A stretch of 64,000 nt of DNA from Actinomycetes bacterium. Its GTDB lineage: Bacteria > Actinomycetota > Acidimicrobiia > Acidimicrobiales > Ilumatobacteraceae. The stretch covers positions 21,894 to 85,893 of the forward strand of contig JANYKS010000093.1 of the NCBI GenBank assembly GCA_025358125.1. The letters are read 5' to 3'. The stretch's first letter is position 1. Every line of letters starts with the position of its first letter. Below, piece by piece: positions 1 through 10,473 of this stretch. Both the position numbers and the translations under genes were made by a program. The notes under the pieces were generated by a model that saw only the letters and a list, made by a program, of their open reading frames with translations, was not told the origin of the DNA and made no database searches.

Positions 1-302
1 GTAGTGCGGAGGGTTCTTCATGTCGGCCGTCACCGGCCACGCGCACGGCATCGGCGCGGCCCACAGGGCTGTGAGGTCGGCGCCGCCGTATGCCGCGACG
101 ACACCAGGGAACGCCATCGCGGCGGAGACGTCGACGGACAGGATCTTGGCGTGGGCGTACGGGCTGCGCAGCACTCCGAGGTAGAGCGCGCCGGGAATCG
201 GGATGTCGTTGGTGAATTTGGCCTCGCCGGTGAGTAGCGCCGGATCCTCTCTGCGCAGCATCGGTGTGCCGATGACGGCGGCTCGGCGTTCTTCGGTGAT
301 GC

Positions 303-306
<4 letters not shown>
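1..306 (-). CDS. xanthine dehydrogenase/CO-dehydrogenase family large subunit (partial, N-terminus)
   Basis: The reading frame starts with ATG at 306 and runs off the window edge, so only about 102 N-terminal residues are visible. They read as the first domain of a molybdopterin-binding aldehyde oxidase/xanthine dehydrogenase large subunit: a start resembling '[17 protein letters not shown]', then '[15 protein letters not shown]' and '[13 protein letters not shown]', which is the a/b-hammerhead domain. The ATG overlaps the stop of the [2Fe-2S] subunit gene (ATGA), so the two are translationally coupled. The active-site loop lies outside the window, so form I (true CO dehydrogenase) and form II cannot be told apart. 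A complete paralogue lies at 35221-37506. Confidence 0.85.
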
Positions 307-767
<461 letters not shown>

Positions 768-888
768 GGTGCAATCCCCTTGCTGCTTGGCGAGCTGATC
801 GAGGGCGTGAGGTGCCCCCGACAACGCCTTACATCATGCCTCATCGCGAGGGCCGTCGGCGATACGACCGAAGATCTCTGCGACGCGA

Positions 889-923
889 CGATGCCCGCCG
901 GTCGCTCGGACCGGCGGGCATCG
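889..923 (-). terminator. perfect 15-bp hairpin after proX
   Basis: Two 15-base arms (889-903 and 909-923) are perfectly complementary around the loop gctcg. The hairpin begins 18 nt after the proX stop and lies before the coxS-like gene. There is no T-run, as is common in high-GC actinobacteria. It probably ends the proVWX transcript. Confidence 0.7.
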
Positions 924-940
924 CGACGGAACTCGTCGTT

Positions 941-1930
941 CTACTTGAGCCAGGCGGCGACGATGGCGGGGTTTGCCGCAATCCACTTCGTGGCTGCTGC
1001 CTCGGGTGTCATCTTGTCGCCATCGACCATCGAAGCGATCTCGTTCTGCTGGTCGGTGGTCAACTGAATCTTGGACAGCAGTGCGAACGCCTTGGCGTTC
1101 TTGGCCTCCAATTTCGCCGATGCAGCCTTGAACAGGTGATCGACGGGGTAGTCGCAGGCGAACTTGCCGTCCTTGGCTGCCGCGCTGGCGAGGCATGCGT
1201 CGGTGACGTCGGGCAGCTTGATCTGGGTCAGTTTGACCTTGGACTGAAGCCAGTGCGGCTGCCAGAACTGCATCAACAGCGGTGTGCCATCGGTGGTCGC
1301 CTTCTGGATCGCGGTGATCAACGCCGCCTCGCTACCGGCAACCACGAACTTCAGCGGCAGGTTGAGGTTCTTGATGATCTGCTCGTCGTAACTGACATAG
1401 CTCGGGTCGCCCATCAGGAACTGGCCCTTATCGCCGGACTCGGCCGTCGCGAACAACTTGGCCGTCGCCGGGTCCTTGAAGCCCTCCCAGGTGGCGAGCG
1501 TTGGGTGATCCTTGAGCAGCGCCGTCGGGACATACCATCCGATTTTGGCGTCCGGGCCGAGCAAGCCGATTTTGACGACCGATTTCTTCTGGTCGATATA
1601 GGTGGTCACGTCGGCTGCGTGGCCTGATGGCCACACTTCGAGCACGGCATCGATGCTGCCCTTGTCGAGGCCCGGCCAGGTCGCGTTCTCGTCGATGTCG
1701 AGCAGCGTCGTCTTGGTGTTGAGCTTCGTTTCGAGGATCACTTTGGCAACGTTGGCGTTCACCGCGGAACCGGTCCACGGGTTGACGGCGAGGGTGATCG
1801 GGGCGCCGGCAGCACCCGAATCGGTGGCAGGCGAGGCGCCCTTCTTGGCGTCGCTACCACAACCGGCGGCAACTGCCACGAGCGCGCCGGCGAGTAGCCA
1901 GCGTGCTGTTCGTGTCGTCCGTTTCTTCAT
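941..1930 (-). CDS. proX: glycine betaine/choline ABC transporter, substrate-binding lipoprotein
   Basis: A 329-residue extracytoplasmic binding protein of the OpuAC/ProX family. The N-terminus has a basic start (MKKRTTRTAR), a hydrophobic stretch and a lipobox ending AAGC at about residue 24, so it should be a lipid-anchored lipoprotein. The mature part opens 'ITLAVNPWTGSAVNANVAKVI', as in betaine-binding proteins, and has 'VLEVWPSGH' and 'QFWQPHWL' with Trp residues of the kind that form the aromatic cage for quaternary amines. It is the third gene of a proV-proW-proX operon, 65 nt after the permease. Glycine betaine is the best guess; choline, proline betaine or carnitine remain possible. 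Confidence 0.9.
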   Translation of the reverse strand: MKKRTTRTARWLLAGALVAVAAGCGSDAKKGASPATDSGAAGAPITLAVNPWTGSAVNANVAKVILETKLNTKTTLLDIDENATWPGLDKGSIDAVLEVWPSGHAADVTTYIDQKKSVVKIGLLGPDAKIGWYVPTALLKDHPTLATWEGFKDPATAKLFATAESGDKGQFLMGDPSYVSYDEQIIKNLNLPLKFVVAGSEAALITAIQKATTDGTPLLMQFWQPHWLQSKVKLTQIKLPDVTDACLASAAAKDGKFACDYPVDHLFKAASAKLEAKNAKAFALLSKIQLTTDQQNEIASMVDGDKMTPEAAATKWIAANPAIVAAWLK

Positions 1931-1995
1931 TGTCTCCCCTTATTTGGTTCTGAGCTGTTTGGTTTCGGAATCTTATCGCATCACGGTAACCGAGA

Positions 1996-4023
1996 TCAGA
2001 GCGTCAGCCCTGGGCCTCTCGAGAATCGCCGCTGGGCCCATGTCTGCGCGCCGGCCCGCCGGTTGGAGCGGCTGCCCCAGGCCTGGGTGATGCGGTCGAG
2101 CACGATTGCGAGCAGCACGATCGCCAGCCCGCCGGCAGTGCCCTGACCGATCTGCTTCTTGGTCAGCCCGTAGACCGTCTCCAGACCGAGGCCACCCGCG
2201 CCGATCAGCGCGGCGACGACCACGATCGACAGGCACATGATGATCGTCTGGTTGACGGCCAGCATCATCGCCCGAGTCGCCAGCGGGAGCTGGACCTTGA
2301 GCAGTTCCTGGCGCGGCGTCGCCCCGAACGAGATCGCGGCTTCGCGCGGCGCCTCGGGAACCTGCCGCAGGCCAAGGGTCGTCAGGCGGATCCCCGGCGG
2401 AATCGCGTAGATGACCGATGCAACAACGCCGGGCACGCGGCCGACGTTGAACAGAAAGATCACCGGCACGAGGTACACGAACGCGGGCATGACCTGGGCG
2501 ACGTCGAGCAGCGGTCGCAGGATCCGTTCGACGGTGATGGAACGTGCGGCCCAGATGCCGAGCGGGATTGCGACGAGCAGGCTGATGACGACGGCGACGA
2601 GTACCTGACTGAGGGTGTCCATCGCGAGGTCCCACACTCGTAACGCGCCGATGCCGACGAAACTCGCCCCGCACACCAGGCCGAGCCGCCAGCCACCGCT
2701 CGCCCAACCGATTGCCGCGACGGCGGCGACGATGATGTACCAGGCAGCGTGCTGGAGGAGGTCCCTCGCGGGCGTGAGGAAATTGATCACGACGAAGTCG
2801 CTGAACGACTCGGTGCCGCCGACGATCGGGACGCCCTTTCGAAAATGACGCCCGACCCAGTCTGCGGCGTCGTTCACCGGCTTGGAGACGTCGACGGTCA
2901 ACGACGACGGGAAGTGGTCGGCTTTCAAGAGTTTCGCGACGACAGCGACAGCGATCAATGAACCGACCGCCAGGAGCGGCATCATGAACCGCCGCCCGAG
3001 CAGCGCACCCGGACGTGAGGCGACGGTGTCGGAGACGATTCGCTGTGGCCGTTGGCCGGTCGTGATCCGGTCGATTGCGATCGCCGCGAACACGATTGCG
3101 AGGCCGGGCGCGAACGCTCTGCCGACATCCACTTTCTGGAGACCGGTCAGCACGTCGTTGCCGAGTCCGGCTGCGCCGATCAGCGAGGCATAGACCACGA
3201 TCCCGAACGCCATCATGATGACCTGATTGACGCCGAGCAGCACGGCCCGACGGGCGAGGGGGAGGCGTATCTTGAGCAGCAGTTGCGGCCCGGTGCAGCC
3301 GAACGACGAGCCGACCTCGGTGCTCGTGCCGGCGACACCGCGGATTCCCAGACTCGTGATCCGAACGGCCGGCGGTACGGCGTAGATGATGGTCGCGATG
3401 ACGGCGGCCGGGGCTCCGATCCCGAAGACGACCACGAGGGGAAGGATGTACACGTAGAGCGGCATCACCTGAGCGGTGTCCAGTATGCCCCGCATCACCT
3501 TCTCGGCCCGGTCCGACAGGCCGGCCCAGATCCCCAACGGGATACCGACGGCGAGAGCGATCACGACGGACACGAGCATCAGCGACAGGGTGATCATGGT
3601 GTGATCCCAGAATCCGAGCAAGCCGCAGCCGGACAACACGATCACGCCGGTCAGCGCGGCCCGCTGCCCGCCGGTGCGGTAGCCGATGAGAGCGGTGAGC
3701 ACGAGCACGCCGGGCCAACGAAGGGTCCGGAGTAGCGACAGCAGGTGGTCGGTCGACCAACTGATCGCGTGACCGATCGGGTCGAACACGTCGGTGAAGA
3801 GCCAATTCGTATCGCCGTGCAGCACCGTCCACTGATAGGCCTGATCGACCTTGGCCTTGACGTGTGCGTCGAGCCAGGTGGGTACTTCGTGACCGATCGC
3901 GTATCCGACCGCGATGATTGCGATGATGACGACACCGGGGACGACGAGGCGGTGCCAGCGTTTGTCGGTGATCGGCGAAGTCGCGGTTTCGGCGATGCCG
4001 GTGATCGGTGCCGCAATCACCAT
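1996..4023 (-). CDS. proW: glycine betaine ABC transporter permease, two fused permease domains
   Basis: The 675-residue membrane protein is about twice the usual ProW length and contains the binding-protein-dependent permease domain twice. The first copy begins near 'GFWDHTMITLSLMLV' (about residue 130) and the second near 'RVWDLAMDTLSQVLV' (about residue 440). Each has the matching run 'AVGIPLGIWAGLSDRAEKV' / 'LVAIPLGIWAARSITVERI', then 'AQVMP' and 'YAVPPAVRITSLGIRGV' / 'YAIPPGIRLTTLGLRQV'. Each half can supply one of the two permease subunits, so one chain may form the whole channel. The ATG at 4023 is 2 nt after the proV stop, indicating coupled translation. Such tandem permeases occur in some actinobacterial betaine systems. 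Confidence 0.9.
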   Translation of the reverse strand: MVIAAPITGIAETATSPITDKRWHRLVVPGVVIIAIIAVGYAIGHEVPTWLDAHVKAKVDQAYQWTVLHGDTNWLFTDVFDPIGHAISWSTDHLLSLLRTLRWPGVLVLTALIGYRTGGQRAALTGVIVLSGCGLLGFWDHTMITLSLMLVSVVIALAVGIPLGIWAGLSDRAEKVMRGILDTAQVMPLYVYILPLVVVFGIGAPAAVIATIIYAVPPAVRITSLGIRGVAGTSTEVGSSFGCTGPQLLLKIRLPLARRAVLLGVNQVIMMAFGIVVYASLIGAAGLGNDVLTGLQKVDVGRAFAPGLAIVFAAIAIDRITTGQRPQRIVSDTVASRPGALLGRRFMMPLLAVGSLIAVAVVAKLLKADHFPSSLTVDVSKPVNDAADWVGRHFRKGVPIVGGTESFSDFVVINFLTPARDLLQHAAWYIIVAAVAAIGWASGGWRLGLVCGASFVGIGALRVWDLAMDTLSQVLVAVVISLLVAIPLGIWAARSITVERILRPLLDVAQVMPAFVYLVPVIFLFNVGRVPGVVASVIYAIPPGIRLTTLGLRQVPEAPREAAISFGATPRQELLKVQLPLATRAMMLAVNQTIIMCLSIVVVAALIGAGGLGLETVYGLTKKQIGQGTAGGLAIVLLAIVLDRITQAWGSRSNRRAGAQTWAQRRFSRGPGLTL

Positions 4024-4025
4024 GG

Positions 4026-5066
4026 TCAGCCTCCGGCCACGGGGGCGAGATCCTCGCCCGCGATTACCGATAGCACCGCGACCCGATCGATCGAGCCGAC
4101 CACCGTGCCGGACGCATCGACGACGCGAACGGGGAGCTCACTGGCTGCCACATAGGGAACCACGTCGCGGATCTTCGTGCCGAGCGGCACCGTTCCAGAC
4201 GAACCCCCACTGGCCGGTGGCGCCATCACGGAGTCGACAGCGACGACATGGCTCCGCGGCACGTCGCGGACGAAGTTGGCCACGTAGTCGTCGGCCGGCG
4301 CGCCGACCACTTCCTCCGGTGTGCCGACTTGGACGAAGCGGCCGTCGCGCATGATCGCGATCCGGTCACCGAGTCGGAGCGCTTCGGAGAGGTCGTGGGT
4401 GATGAAGACCATCGTCTTTTTGACCTCTCGCCGGAGGCGGACGATCTCGTCTTGCATGTCGCGCCGGATCAGCGGATCGAGTGCGGAGAACGGCTCGTCG
4501 AACAGCATGATCTCGGGGTCGGTGGCGAGCGCTCTGGCGAGGCCGACGCGCTGCTGCATACCACCGCTCAACTGGTCCGGTTTGCGCTGACCGAGGCCCG
4601 CCAGACCGACGAGTTCGAGGATCTGCTCGGCCTTGGCCCGCCGTTTGTCCTTCGCCATCTTCTGCACTTCGAGGCCGAACGCGATGTTGTCGATGAGCGT
4701 GCGATGGGGCAGCAGGCCGAAGTGTTGGAAGACCATGCTCACCCGGTGGCGGCGTACATCGAGCAGTTCGTCACGATTTGCAGCGGTGACGTCGGTGTCG
4801 CCGATCATCACGGTGCCGGCGGTCGGCTCGATCAGGCGGGTGAGACATCGTACGAGCGTCGACTTGCCGCTCCCGGAGAGCCCCATCACGACGAAGACTT
4901 CGCCGGGCGCTACGTCGAGGTTGATGTCTCGCATCGCGACGACACAACCGGTCTTGGCCTCCAACATCGCCCGTGGCAGGTCGGCGTCGGGCGAACCTAC
5001 GATGCGTCCAGCCCGGGGGCCGTAAACCTTCCACAACCCACGGACAGAGATTGACGCCTCAGCCAC
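4026..5066 (-). CDS. proV: glycine betaine ABC transporter ATP-binding protein
   Basis: A 346-residue ATPase of the ProV/OpuAA type. Visible motifs are Walker A 'GLSGSGKST', Q-loop 'VFQHFGLLPH', signature 'LSGGMQQR', Walker B 'IMLFDEP' and the switch His in 'VFITHDLSEA'. The extended N-terminus preceding Walker A is typical of this branch. The C-terminal 80 residues ('VRVVDASGTVVGSIDRVAVLSVI') resemble a single degenerate CBS module, the osmosensing part in OpuA proteins. The start is GTG at 5066. It is the first gene of the operon and is divergent from the dimethylglycine-dehydrogenase-like gene, so both may be controlled from the 145-bp gap. Confidence 0.92.
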   Translation of the reverse strand: MAEASISVRGLWKVYGPRAGRIVGSPDADLPRAMLEAKTGCVVAMRDINLDVAPGEVFVVMGLSGSGKSTLVRCLTRLIEPTAGTVMIGDTDVTAANRDELLDVRRHRVSMVFQHFGLLPHRTLIDNIAFGLEVQKMAKDKRRAKAEQILELVGLAGLGQRKPDQLSGGMQQRVGLARALATDPEIMLFDEPFSALDPLIRRDMQDEIVRLRREVKKTMVFITHDLSEALRLGDRIAIMRDGRFVQVGTPEEVVGAPADDYVANFVRDVPRSHVVAVDSVMAPPASGGSSGTVPLGTKIRDVVPYVAASELPVRVVDASGTVVGSIDRVAVLSVIAGEDLAPVAGG

Positions 5067-5211
5067 CCTTTTGTTCCCCCATCGTCACTGCTCGCTTTCG
5101 CTGAACCATAACAGTGCCTGACCCGAGGTGCGGTGGGGTATCCCGCTGTGCGATGGCTGAACTATGGTCGCTCTGCAAGCGAGCGTGGCTGCAGGGCCGG
5201 AGGGAATGGGT

Positions 5212-7647
5212 GTGAGCGTCGGAGAGCCGGTACCCGAACAGGCGCGGATCGTGATCATCGGCGGAGGGATTCTCGGCTGCAGCCTCGCATATCACCTGAC
5301 GGCCATGGGCGAGAAAGATGTCGTGCTCGTCGAGCAGCACCGGCTCACGGAGGGCGCGACGTGGCACGCAGCCGGGCTCGTCGGTCAGTTGCGGTCGTCG
5401 CGCAACACGACGCGGATGTTGGAACACTCGGTCGAGTTGTACTCCAGGCTGGAGGCCGAGACCGGTCAGGCCGTCGACTGGCATCAGGTCGGCAGCCTCC
5501 GCCTCGCGTGTTCGCCGGATCGCGTTCTGGAGCTCAAGCGGCTGGCGACGATGGCGAAGAGCTTCGGGCTGGCGATGGAGATCATCTCGCCCGCCAAGGC
5601 CCAGGAGCTGTTCCCGCTGATGTCGACGCAAGACGTCCTCGCCGCCGCGTTCTTGCCGACCGACGGCTACATCGATCCGGCGAGCGTGACCCAGGCGTTG
5701 GCGAAAGGCGCGCGATCGCGGAACGCGAAGATCCTCGAGCAGACGAGGGTCGACAAGATCACCGTCGACGGGCGGCGGGTCACGACCGTGCACACCGATC
5801 GCGGCGACATCGCGTGTGAGATCGTCGTCAACGCGGCAGGCATGTGGGGATTGGAAGTCGCCCGGTTGGCCGGTGCCCGTGTGCCGGCGTTCGCGGTCGA
5901 GCATCAGTACGTGCTGACCGGGCCGATCGATGACATGCCTCGTGGCATGCCGACGATGCGCGATCCCGATCATCTCGTCTACTACAAGCCCGATGGTCAG
6001 GGGCTGCTGATCGGTGGGTACGAACCCGACACGTTGCCGTTCGCGGAGGGCGGCATCCCGTGGCCGTTCAAGCGGCAGCTGCTCGAACCGAATCTGGATC
6101 GCTTCGAGCAACTCGCAGTGCTGGCAGCCAAACGCACTCCCGTGATCGACAAAGCCGGCATCCGCACGTTGGTCAACGGCGCCATCCCGTACTCGGCCGA
6201 CGCCGATTTCGTGATGGGCAAGGTGCCCGAACTCGACAACTTCTATGTGGCCACCGGCTTCCTCTACGGCATCGCGGCCGGCGGCGGCGCAGGCAAGATG
6301 ATGGCCGAGTGGATTCTCGATGGCCGACCGTCGCTCGATCTGTGGCCCCTCGATGTACGCCGGTTCGCGTTCCATCACACGACCCGCCAGTTCATGTATC
6401 CCCGCGCGGTCGAACTGTACGGTCATCACTACAAGCTGTCGGCGCCGGGCACCGAGCACGTCAGCTCGCGAGGTGTGCGCCGCAGCCCACTGCACGAAAC
6501 ACTCAAGACCCGCAACGCGGTGTTCGGTTCTCGTGGCGGCTGGGAGCGACCGAATTGGTTCGCGCCCGACGGAGTCGAGCCGATCGACCGGCCATCGTTC
6601 ACGAAGCCGAACTGGTTCGAGCATGTCGGCCGCGAGCACCTCGCGGTGCGCGAGCGCGTCGGTCTGATCGACCAGACATCGTTCGCCAAGTTCGAGATCT
6701 CCGGCAGTGGTGCGCCGGCGGCTGTGCAGCGGTTGTCCGTTGCCGACATGGACAAGTCCATCGGTACCGTCACCTATACCCAGCTGTGCAACGAGCACGG
6801 CGGCATCGAATGCGACCTCACGTTCACCCGTACCGGCCCGGACTCGTGGTATGTGGTCACCGGCTCCGCGTTCGGCGCCCACGACATGGGTTGGATCCGC
6901 TCCAACTCACCCGCCGACGGTTCCGTCGTCATACGCGACATGACGTCGGCGCGCGCCGTCATCAACCTCTGCGGACCGCTCGCCAGGGAGGTGTTGCAGG
7001 CCGTCTGCGAGGACGACGTGAGCAACGCCGCATTCCGCTACGGACGTGCCCGCGACATCACGATCGGTTCGGCGCCGGTGCTCGCGCTCCGAATCGGCTA
7101 CGTCGGAGAGCTCGGTTGGGAGTTGCACATTCCGACCGAATACGCGGCCCACGTGTACGAACTCCTGCGCCGGACAGGCGAACCGTACGGCATCGCCGAC
7201 ATCGGCTACCGCGCGATCGACACGTTGCGGATGGAGAAGGGCTACCTCTACTGGTCGACCGATATCACTCCGGATGTCACCCCATGGGAAGCCGGCCTGG
7301 CGTGGAGGGTCGATCTCGACAAGGGCGATTTCATCGGCCGCGACGCGCTCGTCGCGCACAAGCACGCGGGTGTCAACCGCCAGCTGTGTACGTTCACGTT
7401 GGAATCGATGGCGTACCCGGTGAGCGGCGAGGCGATCATCTCCGACGGCGCCGTCGCCGGCTTCACCACGAGCGCGAACTTCGGCCACACCATTGCCAAA
7501 CCGATCGTCTACGGATATCTGCCGATCGAATTGGCCGGTGATGCACGACGCACCGATTACGTCGTCGAGGTCTATGGCGAGCCGATCCCGGCTGTGCGCC
7601 ACGCGGGTGCGCTCTACGATCCGCGCAACGCGAGACTGAAGACGTGA
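5212..7647 (+). CDS. dimethylglycine/sarcosine dehydrogenase-like FAD oxidoreductase with GCV_T domain (copy 1)
   Basis: An 811-residue flavoprotein. The order is a FAD-binding DAO domain (from 'ARIVIIGGGILGCSLAYHL'), a short FAO_M linker and a C-terminal glycine-cleavage T-like folate-binding domain (from about residue 470; 'GYVGELGWELHIPTEYA', then 'RMEKGYLYWSTDITPDVTP'). 'EGATWHAAGLV' matches the motif in which mammalian DMGDH attaches FAD covalently through His. Oxidation of a methylated glycine with methylene transfer to THF is therefore likely. The start is GTG 5212, because GGAGGG at 5199-5204 is correctly spaced; in-frame ATGs at 5164 and 5206 are less good. It is divergent from proVWX and its stop overlaps the kinase start. 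Confidence 0.85.
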   Translation: MSVGEPVPEQARIVIIGGGILGCSLAYHLTAMGEKDVVLVEQHRLTEGATWHAAGLVGQLRSSRNTTRMLEHSVELYSRLEAETGQAVDWHQVGSLRLACSPDRVLELKRLATMAKSFGLAMEIISPAKAQELFPLMSTQDVLAAAFLPTDGYIDPASVTQALAKGARSRNAKILEQTRVDKITVDGRRVTTVHTDRGDIACEIVVNAAGMWGLEVARLAGARVPAFAVEHQYVLTGPIDDMPRGMPTMRDPDHLVYYKPDGQGLLIGGYEPDTLPFAEGGIPWPFKRQLLEPNLDRFEQLAVLAAKRTPVIDKAGIRTLVNGAIPYSADADFVMGKVPELDNFYVATGFLYGIAAGGGAGKMMAEWILDGRPSLDLWPLDVRRFAFHHTTRQFMYPRAVELYGHHYKLSAPGTEHVSSRGVRRSPLHETLKTRNAVFGSRGGWERPNWFAPDGVEPIDRPSFTKPNWFEHVGREHLAVRERVGLIDQTSFAKFEISGSGAPAAVQRLSVADMDKSIGTVTYTQLCNEHGGIECDLTFTRTGPDSWYVVTGSAFGAHDMGWIRSNSPADGSVVIRDMTSARAVINLCGPLAREVLQAVCEDDVSNAAFRYGRARDITIGSAPVLALRIGYVGELGWELHIPTEYAAHVYELLRRTGEPYGIADIGYRAIDTLRMEKGYLYWSTDITPDVTPWEAGLAWRVDLDKGDFIGRDALVAHKHAGVNRQLCTFTLESMAYPVSGEAIISDGAVAGFTTSANFGHTIAKPIVYGYLPIELAGDARRTDYVVEVYGEPIPAVRHAGALYDPRNARLKT

Positions 7648-8555
7648 ACGACGTCGCCGGCCTCGCTCCGTTTCTGGGGCGCATTCCCGAGCTCGCCGGC
7701 GTGAATGGGCTCGTCGCCAGCCGCTTGGGCGGGCTGACGAACCGCAACTACCTGATCGAGGCCGGCCAGACTCGATACGTGCTGCGGATCCCCGGTGAGG
7801 GCACCGCCGAATACATCGACCGTTTGGCTGAATCCGTCGCGGCGCGGTCGGCCGCGAAGGCAGGTGTGAACGCGCCGGTGGTCTTCTTCGACGCCGAGGA
7901 CGGTCTGATGATGACCCGTTTCGTCGACGGCGCGGCAACGATGAACGCGCACCGTTTCGCCGATCTCGCAGCAGTCGAGCGGGCGGCCGTCGCGTTCCGC
8001 CAGTTGCACGAACGGGCGGAGCCGTTCGCCACCGACTTCCGGCTGTTCACGATGATCGACGACTACAAGAAACTGCTTGCGTCGAAAGGGACGACGCTTC
8101 CCGACGGTTACGACGACGTGCAGGCTCAGGCCGACTCCGCCCGACTGGCTCTGGAGGCTGCCCCGGTTCAGCTCGCGCCGTGCCATTGCGACCCGCTCTG
8201 CGAAAACTTCCTCGACACGGGCGAGCGGATGTTCATCATCGACTACGAATATGCAGCGAACAACGATCCGATGTGGGATCTCGGCGATCTGTCGGTCGAG
8301 GCAGGTTTCGGACCGGCGCAGGATCAGGCACTCCTGCGCGCCTACTTCGGCGGTGACCCGCCCCTGGATCAAGTCGGCCGGATGGTCGCGCACAAAGCAT
8401 TGTGCGATCTGCTGTGGACGCTGTGGGGAGTCATCCAGCACGTCAACGCCAACCTGGCCGAGGACTTCTGGGCCTACGCCGTCGGTCGGTTCGAGCGGTG
8501 CCGACAACTCATGGGTTCGGCCGAGTTCGCCGACCACGTTGCCGCTATCGGGTAG
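7644..8555 (+). CDS. choline-kinase-like phosphotransferase
   Basis: A 303-residue member of the APH/choline-kinase fold. It shows an N-lobe '[20 protein letters not shown]', the catalytic loop '[10 protein letters not shown]' (Brenner pattern HxDxxxxN) and '[19 protein letters not shown]' with the metal-binding Asp, all in the form seen in choline/ethanolamine kinases. GTG 7644 overlaps the preceding stop (GTGA), so it is co-translated with the DMGDH-like enzyme. It probably phosphorylates choline or a related amino alcohol, but thiamine or another small alcohol cannot be excluded. The 3' end overlaps the convergent aldo/keto reductase gene by 11 bp. Confidence 0.75.
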   Translation: MNDVAGLAPFLGRIPELAGVNGLVASRLGGLTNRNYLIEAGQTRYVLRIPGEGTAEYIDRLAESVAARSAAKAGVNAPVVFFDAEDGLMMTRFVDGAATMNAHRFADLAAVERAAVAFRQLHERAEPFATDFRLFTMIDDYKKLLASKGTTLPDGYDDVQAQADSARLALEAAPVQLAPCHCDPLCENFLDTGERMFIIDYEYAANNDPMWDLGDLSVEAGFGPAQDQALLRAYFGGDPPLDQVGRMVAHKALCDLLWTLWGVIQHVNANLAEDFWAYAVGRFERCRQLMGSAEFADHVAAIG

Positions 8556-9612
8556 GTGCGTGCGCCGCAGATGTTGGGTCAACGTTGCTCTCGACATCGT
8601 CGGTCACCCGGCTGAGCTGCTTCCAACGCATCCACGGCGCCGAATTGAAGAAGCTCGCGACCACGCTGCCGGGAGGGACCAGCTCGTCGCAGGCGAGCTG
8701 AATCTCTTCCGGCAGAATCATGTCCAGCACCGGCAGCAGCCCGACGAGTTGGGCGACGTTCTTGGGCCCGATGATCGGGGCCGTGATGCCCGGTTGGTCC
8801 TTGACGAAGCAGATCGCCAGCTGGGCCGGGTCCAAGCCCCTCTCGCGGGCCATCGCCGCGAACCGATTGCCGACCGCGACGCCTGCCGGGGTGACTCGTT
8901 CGGCGTAGATGCCGCCTCGGTCCGCGACCCGTGAACCCGCTGGCGCCGGCGCGCCGTCCGAGTAGCGGCCGGCCAGCATGCCCATTGCCAGCGGCGACCA
9001 GGCGAGCACGCCGAGACCATGGCGCTGGCAGGCCGGCAACATCTCGTTCTCGAGTCGGCGGTCGAGCAGGTTGAACGGCGATTGTTCGGTGACGAATCTG
9101 GCCAGACCTCGCCGCTCGCTCGTCATCACGCCCTCGACCACATGCCATGCCGGCGCCGTCGAGCTGCCGATGTAGCGGACCTTGCCGGAATGGACGAGAT
9201 CGTCGAGCGCGCCGAGTGTCTCCTCCAGCGGCGTATCGAAATCGGGTCGATGGAGTTGATAGAGATCGACGTGCTCGACGCCGAGCCGCTTCAAAGAGTC
9301 CTCGCAGGCACGAATGATGTGCAGCCGCGAATTGCCCCGGTCGTTCGGGCCGGTACCGGTCGGGTAGTGCACCTTGGTCGCGATCAGGACGTCGTCGCGG
9401 CGTCCGTTCTGCTCCAGCGCCTCGCCGATGATCCGCTCGGACTCACCGGCTGCATAGCTGTTGGAGGTGTCGATCAGATTGATGCCGCCGTCGATCGCGG
9501 CATGGATCATCCGGATCCCCTCGTCGCGCGGCGTCGGGTTGGCGAGGTTGTCGGTGCCGAGAACGAGCGGCGAGACGAGCACGCCGGTGCGGCCGAGGCG
9601 GCGGTATTCCAT
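8545..9612 (-). CDS. aldo/keto reductase
   Basis: A 355-residue (b/a)8 NAD(P)-dependent oxidoreductase. The catalytic tetrad is visible as Asp and Tyr in '[15 protein letters not shown]', Lys in 'LIATKVHYP' and His in '[11 protein letters not shown]'. The cofactor-binding end is near '[21 protein letters not shown]'. The N-terminus '[20 protein letters not shown]' is the standard opening of the family. It lies 8 nt after an SDR gene on the same strand, so the two form a small operon. The substrate is not readable from sequence; the setting suggests an aldehyde or ketone from choline/betaine or sugar breakdown. Confidence 0.88.
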   Translation of the reverse strand: MEYRRLGRTGVLVSPLVLGTDNLANPTPRDEGIRMIHAAIDGGINLIDTSNSYAAGESERIIGEALEQNGRRDDVLIATKVHYPTGTGPNDRGNSRLHIIRACEDSLKRLGVEHVDLYQLHRPDFDTPLEETLGALDDLVHSGKVRYIGSSTAPAWHVVEGVMTSERRGLARFVTEQSPFNLLDRRLENEMLPACQRHGLGVLAWSPLAMGMLAGRYSDGAPAPAGSRVADRGGIYAERVTPAGVAVGNRFAAMARERGLDPAQLAICFVKDQPGITAPIIGPKNVAQLVGLLPVLDMILPEEIQLACDELVPPGSVVASFFNSAPWMRWKQLSRVTDDVESNVDPTSAAHAPTR

Positions 9613-9620
9613 CGCTGCCC

Positions 9621-10361
9621 CTAACCGGCCGTGACGCCGGCATCGACGGCGACGAGCGCGCCGGTCATGTAGCTCGCCGCATCCGAAGCGAGGAACAGCA
9701 CGACCCGACCGATCTCTTCGGGCTGGGCGAGACGCCCCATCGGGATCGCCCTGTCGGCCATGCTCGCAAGGTAGTCATCGGTGACGGCCGCGGCCCGTCC
9801 GCCGGCGCGCAGCATCGGCGTATCGACCTCGCCGGGGCACACACCGTTGACGCGGATGCCGTCCCGGGCGTGATCGAGAGCGAGTGCGCGGGTGAGGTTA
9901 TGGATCGCGCCTTTGCTGGCGCAGTACGCAGCATGCCCGGTTCCGCCGGAGTCGCCCCACATCGAACCGAAGTTGACGATCGCGCCGCCGCCGCCGCGTT
10001 TCATCGCCCGGATCGCAGCGCGGCACATGAAGAACGTGCCGTTGACGTTGACGTTCATGACCCGCTGCCAATCGGCGTCGCTGGTGGCCTCTGCGTTCGC
10101 GCGCACGATGGTGCCGGCTGCGTTGACAACCACGTCCAGACCGCCGTGATTCCTCACCGCTCTCTCGACCGCTGCGTCGCAGAACGCCGAGTCGGTCACG
10201 TCGCCGACCACCGCAGTTCCGCCGATCAGGGTCGCGGTTCGCTCTGCGCCGTCGGGATCGCGGTCGACGACGAAGACGTGGTCGCCCTCGGCCGCGAACA
10301 GCCGCGCCGTCGCAGCTCCCATACCCGACGCCGCGCCGGTGACGATCACGGTTCTGCCCAT
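9621..10361 (-). CDS. short-chain dehydrogenase/reductase
   Basis: A 246-residue classical SDR. It has the cofactor motif '[10 protein letters not shown]', an Asp after the second strand ('[10 protein letters not shown]') that favours NAD(H), 'VVNAAGTI', and the catalytic Ser ('NFGSMWG') and Tyr-Lys ('YCASKGA'). The family C-terminal pattern '[20 protein letters not shown]' is complete. It is the first gene of a two-gene operon with the aldo/keto reductase and is divergent from the methyltransferase gene 113 bp away. The specific substrate is unknown. Confidence 0.9.
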   Translation of the reverse strand: MGRTVIVTGAASGMGAATARLFAAEGDHVFVVDRDPDGAERTATLIGGTAVVGDVTDSAFCDAAVERAVRNHGGLDVVVNAAGTIVRANAEATSDADWQRVMNVNVNGTFFMCRAAIRAMKRGGGGAIVNFGSMWGDSGGTGHAAYCASKGAIHNLTRALALDHARDGIRVNGVCPGEVDTPMLRAGGRAAAVTDDYLASMADRAIPMGRLAQPEEIGRVVLFLASDAASYMTGALVAVDAGVTAG

Positions 10362-10473
10362 GGGCCGAAGCTAGCAGTCCGGTCCCGGCTCGCTGGTCCT
10401 GGCAGTCTGGTCCTGGGTCTAGGATGACGTACTCGCCGTCAGGCGAGAAATTTCCACTAGCCGGGAGGAATGG

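Noticed and set aside
5059..6882. Long antisense ORF opposite the first DMGDH-like gene (607 codons), and similar long ORFs opposite other genes
   Set aside because: Low-complexity, Arg/His-rich shadow translations of high-GC genes with no recognisable domain; the other strand has clear families.
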